A DNA stretch of 64,000 nucleotides. Origin: Streptomyces misionensis. GTDB lineage: Bacteria; Actinomycetota; Actinomycetes; Streptomycetales; Streptomycetaceae. Position 1 is the stretch's first letter, and each line of letters starts with the position of its first letter. Below are positions 29,491-38,433 of the stretch, in pieces. The notes below the pieces were generated by a model. That model was not told the DNA's origin, did not search any database, and saw nothing but the letters and a program-made list of their open reading frames with translations. Position numbers and translations under genes: made by a program. Location: NCBI RefSeq assembly GCF_900104815.1, contig NZ_FNTD01000004.1:4418501-4482500 (forward strand), in the 5' to 3' direction.

Positions 29491-29553
29491 GCGGGACATC
29501 GGCGCGGGGCGCGCGCAGCCTGAGGGCATCCACGTTCCCGGAAGGCGACCGCC

Positions 29554-29691
29554 ATGAGCATCACCCAGCAGTACCTCCTCGACCTGCACCGCACCCGGGC
29601 CCACGGCACGCCCCACCCGCCCGCGCCCGGCCGGCACGACCTCGCCGTGCTGCGCGCCCTCGTGCGCCGGCTGCGCCGCCCGGCGTCATAG
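29554..29691 (+). CDS. 45-aa small basic protein
   Basis: ATG 29554 with GGAAGG eight bases upstream encodes 45 residues beginning MSITQQYLLDLHRTRAHG and ending in an Arg-rich segment (RALVRRLRRPAS). The MSxTQQYLLD start and the Pro-rich centre resemble short proteins that I recall beside regulators of this type in other Streptomyces. No function is known. It is divergent from the ArsR-type regulator across the dyad operator, so it is probably under its control. Confidence 0.6.
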   Translation: MSITQQYLLDLHRTRAHGTPHPPAPGRHDLAVLRALVRRLRRPAS

Positions 29692-29756
29692 CGACGTCAT
29701 GGCGAGCCCGCGTACGCCGGAGGGCTCACCGCCGGTTCCTGGCGAACGCCCCCGCG

Positions 29757-30962
29757 CTACGGCAGCCGTAGCGCGAAATCCCTCACCGCCGCCCGTACCT
29801 CGTCCGCCGTCCACTCCAGGCCCGCGGCCCGGACGCTGACCTCCGTGCGGGCCAGCCCGGGGGCGGCGTCGCCGGACCAGCCGTCCGCGAAGAGCGCCAC
29901 CGAGGTCTCCTCCGCCTGGCGCAGCGCGGCCTCGGCGACCACCTCGGGTTCGTACGGCAGCCACACCTGGAACTCATGGGTGTGCGGCACCTCGGGGTGC
30001 ACCCGCGCCCACGGCAGTCCGGCCTCGGCGAAACCCTCTCGCAGCGCGGCGGCGACCACGCGCGCCTGGCGTACGTAGGCGGGCAGCCTCGGCAGTTCCC
30101 GCTCCAGGCCGATGAGGGCGGACAGCGCGGTCGGGAACTGCTGGAAGATCATGCCGCCGTACCGGTGCCGCCAGGTCCGCGCCTCCTCGACCAGCGTGGC
30201 CGGCCCGGCGAGCGCGGCGCCGCCGAGGCCGTCGAGGGACTTGTAGAACGACACGTAGACGCTGTCGGCCAGCCCCGCGATCTCCGTCAGGGGGCGCCCG
30301 AAGTGCTCGGTGCACTCCCACAGGCGCGCGCCGTCGAAGTGCACCACCGCCTCGCGCTCCCGGGCCACCTCCACCGCCTCGGTCAGCTCCTCCCAGGTGG
30401 GCAGCACGAAACCGGCGTCCCTGAGCGGCAGTTCGAGCATCAGCGCGCCGAAGGGCTCCGCGACGTCGCGTATCTCCGCCGCCGTCGGCTGCCGCCGCCC
30501 GCCGCCCACCCGGACCGGACGCAACCCGCTGACCTGGCTGAAGGCCTGCCGTTCGTGCATCTCCGGATGGGCCAGCGGGTGCAGGGCCACGGCGGTGTCG
30601 CCGGTGCGGCCCGCCCAGCAGCGCAGCGCCACCTGCTGGGCCATGGTGCCGGTGGGGAAGAAGACGGCGGCCTCCATGCCGAGCAGGGCGGCGGTCCGCT
30701 CCTCCAGGGCGGCCACGATCCGGTTGCCGTACACGTCGGCCGGTTCGTCGAGGTCGTACACCCCGGCGCCCGCCCCGGCCAGGTCCGCCAGGCGCTCGCG
30801 GATCGTGCCGCCCCAGCGGGCGCCGCCCAGCCTGCGCGCGCCCCGCCGCCGTACGGCCGCCCACCGCTCCCGCCTGCGGTCCTGGTCCGAAAGCTCCGCA
30901 GTCTCCGATTGTCCCGTCGGCTCTTGTGCCGGGTGCGCGCCGGCCGCGTCGGTGTCAGTCAT
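29757..30962 (-). CDS. low-specificity L-threonine aldolase family protein
   Basis: A PLP-dependent fold-type I enzyme of the beta-eliminating lyase/threonine aldolase family, expected to split L-threonine or related beta-hydroxy amino acids to glycine and an aldehyde. The PLP lysine is in YVSFYKSLDGLGG; other family sequence includes DVYGNRIVAALEERTAALLGMEAAVFFPTGTMAQQVAL and VHFDGARLWE. It is 401 aa, about 50 longer than the usual enzyme because of a hydrophilic N-terminal extension. ATG 30962 is chosen. It is divergent from the pan/nad operon. Confidence 0.88.
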   Translation of the reverse strand: MTDTDAAGAHPAQEPTGQSETAELSDQDRRRERWAAVRRRGARRLGGARWGGTIRERLADLAGAGAGVYDLDEPADVYGNRIVAALEERTAALLGMEAAVFFPTGTMAQQVALRCWAGRTGDTAVALHPLAHPEMHERQAFSQVSGLRPVRVGGGRRQPTAAEIRDVAEPFGALMLELPLRDAGFVLPTWEELTEAVEVAREREAVVHFDGARLWECTEHFGRPLTEIAGLADSVYVSFYKSLDGLGGAALAGPATLVEEARTWRHRYGGMIFQQFPTALSALIGLERELPRLPAYVRQARVVAAALREGFAEAGLPWARVHPEVPHTHEFQVWLPYEPEVVAEAALRQAEETSVALFADGWSGDAAPGLARTEVSVRAAGLEWTADEVRAAVRDFALRLP

Positions 30963-31042
30963 GCGGGGATCATGCCGCGCCGGGCGCCCGCGGGGCAGCT
31001 GGATATCCGGGGCCGGGGCCGGCCGGGACCGCGTGGGGAAAC

Positions 31043-31059
31043 CCACAGCCTGTGGACAA
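31043..31059. promoter_or_regulatory. palindrome overlapping a perfect DnaA-box-like 9-mer
   Basis: CCACAG-C-CTGTGG (31043-31055) is a perfect palindrome. TGTGGACAA (31051-31059) is the exact complement of TTGTCCACA, the preferred Streptomyces DnaA box. It lies in the 196-base divergent region between the aldolase gene and the pan/nad operon. A single 9-mer may be chance. Confidence 0.4.
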
Positions 31060-31090
31060 CCGGTCGGCGGCGGACCGAGATAGCGTTAAC

Positions 31091-31162
31091 ATGACGAGAA
31101 ATCGTCCGGTACATCGTCCGGTACCCGAAGCGGACTGGAACGGGAAGGCCGCCGTCGCGTGA
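31091..31162 (+). CDS. possible 23-aa leader peptide upstream of the pan/nad operon
   Basis: An ATG at 31091 opens a 23-codon frame ([16 protein letters not shown] and onward) that ends in TGA overlapping the GTG start of the next gene (GTGA). The frame contains a perfect tandem 12-base repeat (ATCGTCCGGTAC twice, 31101-31124). There is no ribosome-binding site, but TAGCGT lies just upstream, so a leaderless transcript is possible. The overlap suggests coupling. It could also be chance. Confidence 0.25.
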   Translation: MTRNRPVHRPVPEADWNGKAAVA

Positions 31163-32136
31163 GTACAGTCCACCAGCAAGACCTCAAGGACCGCCCCGCG
31201 CGGCTCACCGTCGGCGTCGTGGGCGCCGGCCGCGTGGGCCCCGCGCTGGCCGCGTCCCTCCAGCTCGCCGGGCACCGCCCGGTCGCCGTCTCGGGTGTCT
31301 CCGACGCCTCCCGCAGACGTGCCGAGACCCTGCTCCCGGGCGTGCCGCTGGTGCCGCCCGCCGAGGTCCTGGAGCGCGCCGACCTGGTGCTGCTCACCGT
31401 CCCCGACGACGTGCTGCCCGCACTGGTCGCCGGCCTCGCGGAGACCGGCGCGGTGCGCCCCGGCCAGCTGCTGGTGCACACCTCCGGCCGGTACGGCGCC
31501 AAGGTCCTCGACCCCGCGCTGCGCGCCGGCGCGCTCCCGCTCGCCCTGCACCCGGCGATGACCTTCACCGGCACCCCGGTGGACGTACAGCGCCTCGCGG
31601 GCTGCTCCTTCGGCGTCACCGCGCCCGAGGAGCTGCGGCTGGCCGCCCAGGCGCTGGTCATCGAGATGGGCGGCGAACCGGAGTGGATCAGCGAGGAGAA
31701 CCGCCCGCTCTACCACGCGGCCCTCGCACTCGGCGCCAACCACCTGGTGACCCTGGTCGCCCAGTCCATGGAGCTGCTGCGCACGGCCGGCGTCGAGGCC
31801 CCCGACCGGATGCTCGGCCCGCTGCTCGGCGCCGCCCTGGACAACGCCCTGCGCTCCGGGGACGCGGCCCTGACCGGACCGGTCGCGCGCGGCGACGCGG
31901 GCACCGTCGCCGCGCACATCACCGAGCTGGGCAGGCACGCCCCGGGCACGGTCGCCGGCTACCTGGCGATGGCCCGCGCCACCGCCGACCGCGCCCTGGC
32001 GTCCGGGCTGCTCAAGCCGGAACTCGCCGAGGACCTGCTCGGCGTGCTGGCCGACGGCGGCGACGGCACCGGCAGCGGCCGCGCGGACGGCGACGGCACC
32101 GACGGCACGAACGGCACCGAGGGGAACGACCGATGA
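31159..32136 (+). CDS. Rossmann-fold/DUF2520 family oxidoreductase-like protein
   Basis: A 325-aa protein with an NAD(P)-binding Rossmann start ([22 protein letters not shown]) and a C-terminal helical DUF2520 domain ([24 protein letters not shown]). The fold is like that of ketopantoate and pyrroline-carboxylate reductases. In actinobacteria this family lies beside panC, and here the panC ATG overlaps its stop (ATGA). A ketopantoate reductase-like step in pantothenate synthesis is tempting but unproven. The C-terminal 25 residues are a Gly/Asp/Thr-rich tail. GTG 31159 is the start. Confidence 0.88.
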   Translation: MSTVHQQDLKDRPARLTVGVVGAGRVGPALAASLQLAGHRPVAVSGVSDASRRRAETLLPGVPLVPPAEVLERADLVLLTVPDDVLPALVAGLAETGAVRPGQLLVHTSGRYGAKVLDPALRAGALPLALHPAMTFTGTPVDVQRLAGCSFGVTAPEELRLAAQALVIEMGGEPEWISEENRPLYHAALALGANHLVTLVAQSMELLRTAGVEAPDRMLGPLLGAALDNALRSGDAALTGPVARGDAGTVAAHITELGRHAPGTVAGYLAMARATADRALASGLLKPELAEDLLGVLADGGDGTGSGRADGDGTDGTNGTEGNDR

Positions 32137-33134
32137 CCACCGCCCTGCTCAGCACCGCCCAGGAGCTGCACGCCCGCGCCCGCGAGGGCCGCCGTGCCGT
32201 CGTGATGACCATGGGCGCCCTGCACGAGGGCCACGCGAGCCTCATCCGCGCCGCGCGCCGGATCGCGGGCCCGGACGGCGAGGTCGTCGTCACCGTCTTC
32301 GTCAACCCGCTCCAGTTCGGCGCGGGCGAGGACCTGGACCGCTACCCGCGCACCCTGGAAGCCGACCTGAAGGTCGCCGCACAGGCCGGCGCCGACGCCG
32401 TGTTCGCCCCCTCCGTGGAGGAGGTGTACCCCGGCGGCGACCCCCAGGTCCGCGTCACCGCGGGCCCCATGGGCGAACGCCTGGAGGGCGCCTCCCGTCC
32501 CGGCCACTTCGACGGCATGCTCACCGTCGTCGCCAAGCTGCTCCACCTCACCCGCCCCGACGTCGCCCTGTACGGCCAGAAGGACGCCCAGCAGCTGGCC
32601 CTGATCCGGCGCATGGTGCGGGACCTGAACTTCGGCATCGAGATCGTCGCCGTGCCGACCGCGCGCGAGGAGGACGGGCTCGCCCTCTCCAGCCGCAACC
32701 GCTTCCTGTCGCCCGACGAGCGCCGCACCGCGCTCGCGCTGTCCCGCGCCCTGTTCGCGGGTCGCGACCGGCACGCCGCGCAGGAGGCGCTGCGCGCCCG
32801 CGCCCGCGAGGTGCCCGCCACCCAGGCGCGGGCCGAGGCGCTGAGCGCGATAGGGGAGTCCCGCGCGGCGGCCGACGCGCACGCGGTGGCCACGGCCTCC
32901 CCCGGCGGCCCGGCGGCCGTCCGCGCCGCCGCCCGCCAGGTGCTGGACGACGCCGCCCACTACGACCCGCCGCTGGAACTGGACTACCTCGCCCTGGTCG
33001 ACCCGTCCGACTTCACCGAGATCGGCGACGACCACACCGGCGAGGCGGTGCTCGCGGTGGCGGCCCGGGTCGGCGCCACCCGGCTGATCGACAACATCCC
33101 GCTCACCTTCGGATCCCTCGGAGCCGCTTCGTGA
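32133..33134 (+). CDS. panC: pantothenate synthetase
   Basis: Condenses pantoate and beta-alanine with ATP to give pantothenate. Signatures: [20 protein letters not shown] (ATP-binding HxGH), [40 protein letters not shown] and [12 protein letters not shown]. At 333 aa it is longer than the usual 280 aa because of an Ala-rich insert at about residues 210-265. Four-base overlaps with the genes before (ATGA) and after (GTGA) show a tightly coupled operon. Confidence 0.96.
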   Translation: MTTALLSTAQELHARAREGRRAVVMTMGALHEGHASLIRAARRIAGPDGEVVVTVFVNPLQFGAGEDLDRYPRTLEADLKVAAQAGADAVFAPSVEEVYPGGDPQVRVTAGPMGERLEGASRPGHFDGMLTVVAKLLHLTRPDVALYGQKDAQQLALIRRMVRDLNFGIEIVAVPTAREEDGLALSSRNRFLSPDERRTALALSRALFAGRDRHAAQEALRARAREVPATQARAEALSAIGESRAAADAHAVATASPGGPAAVRAAARQVLDDAAHYDPPLELDYLALVDPSDFTEIGDDHTGEAVLAVAARVGATRLIDNIPLTFGSLGAAS

Positions 33135-34828
33135 CCAGCACAGGCATACGACTGCACGCGCCCGCCCCCGGCTGGGCCATCGAGGCGGACGTGGTCGTCG
33201 TCGGCTCCGGCGTGGCCGGTCTGACCGCGGCCCTGCGCTGCGAGGCCGCCGGGCTGACCACGGTGGTCGTCACCAAGGCCCGTCTGGACGACGGCTCCAC
33301 CCGCTGGGCGCAGGGCGGCATCGCGGCCGCCCTCGGCGAGGGCGACACCCCCGAGCAGCACCTGGACGACACCCTGGTGGCGGGCGCGGGCCTGTGCGAC
33401 GAGGAGGCGGTACGACTCCTGGTCACCGAGGGCCCGGACGCGGTACGGCGGCTCATCGCCACCGGCGCGCACTTCGACGAGTCCGCCGAGGGCGCCCTCG
33501 AACTCACCCGCGAGGGCGGCCACCACCGCCGCCGGATCGTGCACGCGGGCGGCGACGCGACCGGCGCGGAGATCTCCCGCGCCCTGGTCGAGGCGGTCCG
33601 CGCGCGCGGCCTGCGCACCATCGAGAACGCCCTGGTCCTGGACCTGCTCACGGACGCCGAGGGCCGCACCGCCGGGGTCACCCTGCATGTGATGGGCGAG
33701 GGCCAGCACGACGGCGTGGGCGCGGTGCACGCCCCCGCGGTGGTGCTCGCCACCGGCGGCATGGGCCAGGTGTTCTCCGCGACCACCAACCCGTCCGTGT
33801 CCACCGGCGACGGCGTGGCCCTGGCGCTGCGCGCGGGCGCCGAGGTCAGCGACCTGGAGTTCGTCCAGTTCCACCCGACCGTGCTCTTCCTCGGCCCGGA
33901 CGCGGAGGGCCAGCAGCCGCTGGTCTCCGAGGCGGTGCGCGGCGAGGGCGCCCACCTGGTCGACGGCGACGGCGTGCGCTTCATGGCGGGACAGCACGAA
34001 CTGGCCGAACTGGCGCCGCGGGACATCGTGGCCAAGGCCATCACGCGGCGGATGCTGGAGCAGGACGCCGAGCACATGTTCCTGGACGCCCGGCACTTCG
34101 GCGCCGAGATGTGGGAGCACCGCTTCCCGACCATCCTGGCCGCCTGCCGCGCCAACGGCATCGACCCGGTCACCGAGCCCATCCCGATCGCCCCGGCCGC
34201 CCACCACGCCTCCGGCGGCGTGCGCACCGACGCCCACGGCCGCACCACCGTGCCCGGCCTGTACGCGTGCGGCGAGTGCGCCTGCACCGGCGTGCACGGC
34301 GCCAACCGGCTCGCCTCCAACTCCCTCCTGGAGGGTCTGGTCTACGCCGAGCGGATCGCCGCGGACATCGCCGCCGAGCGCGCCGCGCACGGCCCGCGCA
34401 CCCGCGTCCCCGCGCCCGTCCCGCACCCCGAGCAGCCGGCGCACCCGCTGCTCGCCCCCGAGACCCGGTTCGCCATCCAGCGGATCATGTCCGAGGGCGC
34501 GGGCGTGCTGCGCTCGGCCGCGTCCCTGTCCCGGGCCGCGGACCAGCTCCAGCGGCTGCACACCGAGGCCCGCGAGGCGCTCACCGAGCAGGGCAAGACC
34601 GCCGAGCCGGGCGTGGACACGTGGGAGGCCACCAACCTCCTGTGCGTGGCCCGCGTGCTGGTGGCCGCCGCCCGGCTGCGCGAGGAGACCCGCGGCTGCC
34701 ACTGGCGCGAGGACCACGCCGAGCGCGACGACGCGAACTGGCGGCGCCACATCGTCGTACGGCTCGATCCGGACCGTTCGCTGGCGGTGCGCCCCACCGA
34801 CACCGCAGACTTCCCCCCTACCCGGTAA
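33131..34828 (+). CDS. nadB: L-aspartate oxidase
   Basis: An FAD enzyme that oxidises L-aspartate to iminoaspartate, the first step of de novo NAD synthesis. The FAD-binding motif [33 protein letters not shown], the catalytic segment [15 protein letters not shown], and [25 protein letters not shown] are all present. It is 565 aa. GTG 33131 overlaps panC. Its usual partner NadA (quinolinate synthase) is not in this window. Confidence 0.96.
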   Translation: MTSTGIRLHAPAPGWAIEADVVVVGSGVAGLTAALRCEAAGLTTVVVTKARLDDGSTRWAQGGIAAALGEGDTPEQHLDDTLVAGAGLCDEEAVRLLVTEGPDAVRRLIATGAHFDESAEGALELTREGGHHRRRIVHAGGDATGAEISRALVEAVRARGLRTIENALVLDLLTDAEGRTAGVTLHVMGEGQHDGVGAVHAPAVVLATGGMGQVFSATTNPSVSTGDGVALALRAGAEVSDLEFVQFHPTVLFLGPDAEGQQPLVSEAVRGEGAHLVDGDGVRFMAGQHELAELAPRDIVAKAITRRMLEQDAEHMFLDARHFGAEMWEHRFPTILAACRANGIDPVTEPIPIAPAAHHASGGVRTDAHGRTTVPGLYACGECACTGVHGANRLASNSLLEGLVYAERIAADIAAERAAHGPRTRVPAPVPHPEQPAHPLLAPETRFAIQRIMSEGAGVLRSAASLSRAADQLQRLHTEAREALTEQGKTAEPGVDTWEATNLLCVARVLVAAARLREETRGCHWREDHAERDDANWRRHIVVRLDPDRSLAVRPTDTADFPPTR

Positions 34829-34856
34829 CACCAGCGCCTCAGGAGCAGTGACAGAC

Positions 34857-35834
34857 GTGAGCACCGACGACCTTCCCCTCGTGACGACCGGCGGCTGCGG
34901 CGACGGCTGTGCCTGCGGCGCGGAGGACCACGAGGAGTACCTGGAGTGCGGGCTCGACCCCGCGCTCGCCGAACTGCTGGCGGCCGCCGGGCTCGACCCG
35001 ATCGAGGTCGAGGACGTCGCCAACGTGGCCATCCAGGAGGACCTGGCCGGCGGCGTGGACGTGACCACGGTCGCCACCATCCCCGAGGAGGCCGTGGCCA
35101 CCGGCGACTTCACCGCGCGCGAGGCGGGCGTCGTGGCCGGTCTGCGGGTCGCCGAGGCCGTGCTCTCCGTGGTCTGCACGGACGAGTTCGAGGTCGAGCG
35201 GCACGTCGAGGACGGCGACCGGGTCGAGGCCGGGCAGAAGCTGCTGTCGGTCACCACCCGCACCCGCGACCTGCTGACCGCCGAGCGCAGCGCGCTGAAC
35301 CTGCTGTGCCGGCTGTCCGGCATCGCGACCGCGACGCGCGCCTGGGCGGACGCCCTGGAGGGCACCGGCACCAAGGTCCGCGACACCCGCAAGACCACCC
35401 CCGGGCTGCGCGCCCTGGAGAAGTTCGCGGTGCGCGCGGGCGGCGGCGTCAACCACCGCATGTCCCTCTCGGACGCGGCCCTGGTGAAGGACAACCACGT
35501 GGTCGCGGCCGGCGGCGTCGCCCAGGCATTCAAGGCCGTACGGGAGTCCTTCCCGGACGTGCCGATCGAGGTCGAGGTCGACACCCTGCACCAGCTGCGC
35601 GAGGTGGTGGACGCGGGCGCCGACCTGATCCTGCTGGACAACTTCACGCCCGGCGAGTGCGCGGAGGCCGTCGGCATCGTCGCCGGCCGGGCCCAGCTGG
35701 AGGCCTCCGGCCGGCTGACGCTCGCCAACGCGCGGTCGTACGCCGAAACCGGTGTGGACTTCCTGGCGGTCGGCGCCCTGACCCACTCCTCGCCGATCCT
35801 GGACATCGGCCTGGACCTGCGCGAGGCGGAGTAA
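34857..35834 (+). CDS. nadC: nicotinate-nucleotide diphosphorylase (carboxylating)
   Basis: Quinolinate phosphoribosyltransferase, turning quinolinate and PRPP into nicotinate mononucleotide. Motifs: EDLAGGVDVTT, TTRTRDLLTAERSALNLLCRLSGIAT, RDTRKTTPGLRALEKFAVRAGGG and KDNHVVAAGG. GTG 34857 is chosen because AGGAG (34841-34845) is 11 bases upstream; GTG 34848 would be only two bases from it. A short Cys/Gly-rich N-terminal segment (GGCGDGCACGAED), unusual for the family, precedes the catalytic domain. Confidence 0.95.
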   Translation: MSTDDLPLVTTGGCGDGCACGAEDHEEYLECGLDPALAELLAAAGLDPIEVEDVANVAIQEDLAGGVDVTTVATIPEEAVATGDFTAREAGVVAGLRVAEAVLSVVCTDEFEVERHVEDGDRVEAGQKLLSVTTRTRDLLTAERSALNLLCRLSGIATATRAWADALEGTGTKVRDTRKTTPGLRALEKFAVRAGGGVNHRMSLSDAALVKDNHVVAAGGVAQAFKAVRESFPDVPIEVEVDTLHQLREVVDAGADLILLDNFTPGECAEAVGIVAGRAQLEASGRLTLANARSYAETGVDFLAVGALTHSSPILDIGLDLREAE

Positions 35835-35839
35835 CGGCC

Positions 35840-36637
35840 ATGCTGCTCACGATCGACGTCGGCAACACGCACACCGTCCTCGGCCTGTTCGACGGCGAGG
35901 ACATCGTGGAGCACTGGCGCATCTCCACCGACGCCCGCCGCACCGCCGACGAGCTGGCGGTGCTGCTCCAGGGCCTGATGGGCATGCACCCGCTGCTCGG
36001 CGAGGAGCTGGGCGACGGCATCGACGGCATCGCGATCTGCGCCACCGTCCCGTCGGTCCTGCACGAGCTGCGCGAGGTCACCCGGCGCTACTACGGCGAC
36101 GTCCCGGCCGTCCTGGTCGAACCGGGCGTCAAGACGGGCGTGCCGATCCTCACCGACAACCCCAAGGAGGTCGGCGCCGACCGCATCATCAACTCGGTCG
36201 CGGCGGTCGAGCTGTACGGCGGTCCGGCGATCGTCGTCGACTTCGGCACGGCGACCACGTTCGACGCGGTCTCCGCGCGCGGGGAGTACGTCGGCGGGGT
36301 GATCGCGCCCGGCATCGAGATCTCCGTGGAGGCCCTGGGCGTCAAGGGCGCCCAGCTCCGCAAGATCGAGGTGGCCCGGCCGCGCAGCGTGATCGGCAAG
36401 AACACGGTCGAGGCCATGCAGGCGGGCATCGTCTACGGCTTCGCCGGCCAGGTCGACGGCGTCGTCGGCCGCATGGCCCGCGAGCTGGCCGACGACCCCG
36501 ACGACGTCACGGTGATCGCCACCGGCGGCCTCGCGCCGATGGTCCTCGGCGAGTCCTCGGTCATCGACGAACACCAGCCGTGGCTGACCCTGATCGGCCT
36601 GCGCCTGGTGTACGAGCGGAACGTGGCGCGCCTCTAG
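35840..36637 (+). CDS. coaX: type III pantothenate kinase
   Basis: Phosphorylates pantothenate as the first step to CoA. The ASKHA-fold motifs are DVGNTHTVLGLFDG, KEVGADRIINSVAA, VDFGTATTFDAV and ATGGLAPMV. It is 265 aa. It starts five bases after nadC, so panC, nadB, nadC and coaX look like one transcript joining vitamin B5/CoA and NAD supply. The gene is followed by a terminator-like hairpin. Confidence 0.96.
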   Translation: MLLTIDVGNTHTVLGLFDGEDIVEHWRISTDARRTADELAVLLQGLMGMHPLLGEELGDGIDGIAICATVPSVLHELREVTRRYYGDVPAVLVEPGVKTGVPILTDNPKEVGADRIINSVAAVELYGGPAIVVDFGTATTFDAVSARGEYVGGVIAPGIEISVEALGVKGAQLRKIEVARPRSVIGKNTVEAMQAGIVYGFAGQVDGVVGRMARELADDPDDVTVIATGGLAPMVLGESSVIDEHQPWLTLIGLRLVYERNVARL

Positions 36638-36649
36638 CCGTCGCCGCCA

Positions 36650-36686
36650 CCGCCGGCCGGGCCGCCGAAGCGCGGCCGGCCGGCGG
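36650..36686 (+). terminator. terminator-like hairpin after coaX
   Basis: Arms of about 15 bases (CCGCCGGCCGGGCCGC / GCGGCCGGCCGGCGG, one bulged G) lie 12 bases after the coaX stop. There is no T-run. Confidence 0.6.
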
Positions 36687-36804
36687 CACCCGCGTGGGCG
36701 GTTGTGCGGCGACCGGGTGGGAAAGCGGCCCCGGTCGGGGGAAACCCACGGCGACACATCATCCCGTTGTGTCACTTTTGTCCGATTAGCGGTAGCGTCG
36801 CCGC

Positions 36805-37446
36805 ATGCCCACGCCATACGGATCCCGCGGCGGCATGGCGTTCGGCGCGGAGGAGCTGCGTGTGCTCCGCCGCGCCCTCGCCCTCGCCCTTCACCCCGGC
36901 CACGCGTCCGCCCAGGACGCCCAGGACTGCCTCCGGCTCGCCGAGTCGCTCGACGAGGCGATCCGCGAGGGGGCCAGACTGCGCGCCTTCCTGGTGGCCG
37001 ACCTCGGCCGCTACCGGGCCGCGCTCCCGGGCACCGCGGCCGGCTATCTCGCCCTCCTGGAGGAGACGCTGGGCATCGGGTACCTGCCGGTGCCGGACGA
37101 CCTCGCGGCGCTGCGGGCACTGCGGGGCAACCCGAGGGCGGCCGACCTGCTGGAGCGCTGCCGGCTGCTGGCCGAGCAGGACGTACGGGCCCGCTTCGCG
37201 CAGGGCACGGTCAGGATTCCGGCCCCGGCCGCACCGCCCGCGCGGGCGCGGCTGCTGGCCCTCTCCGGCGGCGCGGCGCGGCAGGCCGAGGGCGACGGCA
37301 AGCGGCCGTCCGAGCCCGCCCCGAAGCCGGCGCCGGCCGAGCGCCCCGCCCCCGACCCGGCGGCCCCCAAGCGCCCCATCCCCACCCCCGGCGAGGTCTT
37401 CCCCCCTCGCAAGCCCGCGGCCCCGCCCCGTCAGCTGGTCGGCTGA
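36805..37446 (+). CDS. conserved Streptomyces protein of unknown function
   Basis: I do not recognise a named domain. It is 213 aa. Residues 1-140 are mainly helical and Leu/Ala/Arg-rich ([51 protein letters not shown]); residues 145-213 are a Pro/Ala/Lys-rich disordered tail ending PPRQLVG. No signal peptide or membrane segment is seen, so it is probably cytoplasmic. TAGCGT seven bases before the start codon resembles a -10 box, so the message may be leaderless or nearly so. Confidence 0.78.
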   Translation: MPTPYGSRGGMAFGAEELRVLRRALALALHPGHASAQDAQDCLRLAESLDEAIREGARLRAFLVADLGRYRAALPGTAAGYLALLEETLGIGYLPVPDDLAALRALRGNPRAADLLERCRLLAEQDVRARFAQGTVRIPAPAAPPARARLLALSGGAARQAEGDGKRPSEPAPKPAPAERPAPDPAAPKRPIPTPGEVFPPRKPAAPPRQLVG

Positions 37447-37458
37447 CCGGTCCGCGCC

Positions 37459-37497
37459 GAGCCGCCCGCGCCCACCTCTCCGGGGCGCGGGCGGCTC
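37459..37497 (+). terminator. intrinsic terminator
   Basis: A perfect 15-base stem (GAGCCGCCCGCGCCC / GGGCGCGGGCGGCTC) with a 9-base loop, 13 bases after the preceding gene and followed by CTTGT. Confidence 0.82.
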
Positions 37498-37635
37498 CTT
37501 GTCCGGACGGGCACCGCGCCCCCCGGACCCGCGTTCCGCGCGGTGCCCCGAAGGGTCCCGCCCGCCCCCGGAGGGCCTGGCGGCGTTTGCGCCCCCCGCA
37601 CCATTCGCCCGTTCCGCCGTGGCTACCCTGGTGTC

Positions 37636-37815
37636 ATGGACTACGTCTCCGCGCTTGTTCCGCCGGTCGTGATGGCCGCGTTCTTCATCGGTTTGGTCCG
37701 GGTGATCGTGAAGACCCAGGGCGGGGCCGCCAAGGCCAAGGAGGACGCGGCCGTGGACGCCGCCCTCGCCCGTGCGGAGGGGGCGCGCAACGCGCCCGCC
37801 GCCGGCGACGCCTGA
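37636..37815 (+). CDS. 59-aa small membrane protein
   Basis: The N-terminal 25 residues (MDYVSALVPPVVMAAFFIGLVRVIV) form one membrane segment. A basic stretch and an Ala/Asp/Glu-rich cytoplasmic tail follow. ATG 37636 lies 139 bases after the terminator. The family is conserved in Streptomyces as I recall it, but its function is unknown. Confidence 0.75.
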   Translation: MDYVSALVPPVVMAAFFIGLVRVIVKTQGGAAKAKEDAAVDAALARAEGARNAPAAGDA

Positions 37816-37944
37816 GCACTCCCCGGAGATCGCCACGAGCCGGGAAAGAGGCACGCGTCCCGGCTCGCACCCTTTTGCCCGCATTCGTGGACTTCGCGCA
37901 CGTCCGGCACGCCATTGTCCGGATCTCCCACTATTGTCTGAGTT

Positions 37945-38424
37945 GTGCCTCGCCCCTTGGGAGAACTCGAAGACGCGGTCATGACGCGGGTGTGGAAGTG
38001 GAACCGCCCGGTGACCGTTCGAGAAGTCCTGGAAGACCTCCAGCAGGAACGCTCCATCGCGTACACCACCGTGATGACGGTTTTGGACAATCTCCATCAG
38101 AAGGGCTGGGTGCGCCGCGAGGCGGAAGGCCGTGCCTATCGATATGAGGCCGTCTCCACCCGTGCCGCCTACGCCGCCGCACTCATGAACGACGCCTGGT
38201 CGCAGAGCGACAACCCGGCCGCCGCGCTCGTCGCCTTCTTCGGGATGATGAGCCAGGAACAGCGCCAGGCCCTCGCGGACGCCGTACGCATCGTCCAGGG
38301 GCCGCAATCCACGGAAGCACCCGAAGCGCGCCGGGCGCGGCCCCCCGAAGGCGGAGAACCGGAAGCCGCGCGAGCGCGGCAAGAGGAGAACCCCGGCTCG
38401 GCAGAGGGCGCCGACGAGCGATAG
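37945..38424 (+). CDS. BlaI/MecI/CopY family transcriptional regulator
   Basis: A 159-aa winged-helix repressor. The family core is at residues 1-85: LGELEDAVMTRVWKWNRPVTVREVLEDL, then SIAYTTVMTVLDNLHQKGWVRRE. The expected protease-cleavage region follows, then a 40-residue charged tail that ordinary BlaI lacks. No BlaR-type sensor protease is adjacent. GTG 37945 lies seven bases after a TATTGT -10-like box (37932-37937), so translation from a leaderless mRNA is plausible. ATTGTC occurs twice upstream (37914 and 37933), a possible operator. Confidence 0.9.
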   Translation: MPRPLGELEDAVMTRVWKWNRPVTVREVLEDLQQERSIAYTTVMTVLDNLHQKGWVRREAEGRAYRYEAVSTRAAYAAALMNDAWSQSDNPAAALVAFFGMMSQEQRQALADAVRIVQGPQSTEAPEARRARPPEGGEPEAARARQEENPGSAEGADER

Positions 38425-38433
38425 CGTCCGCTC

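Noticed and set aside
36767..36798. Promoter TTGTGT / TAGCGT upstream of the 36805 gene
   Set aside because: The spacer of 20 bases is too long for a confident sigma-HrdB promoter. The TAGCGT box alone is mentioned with the gene.
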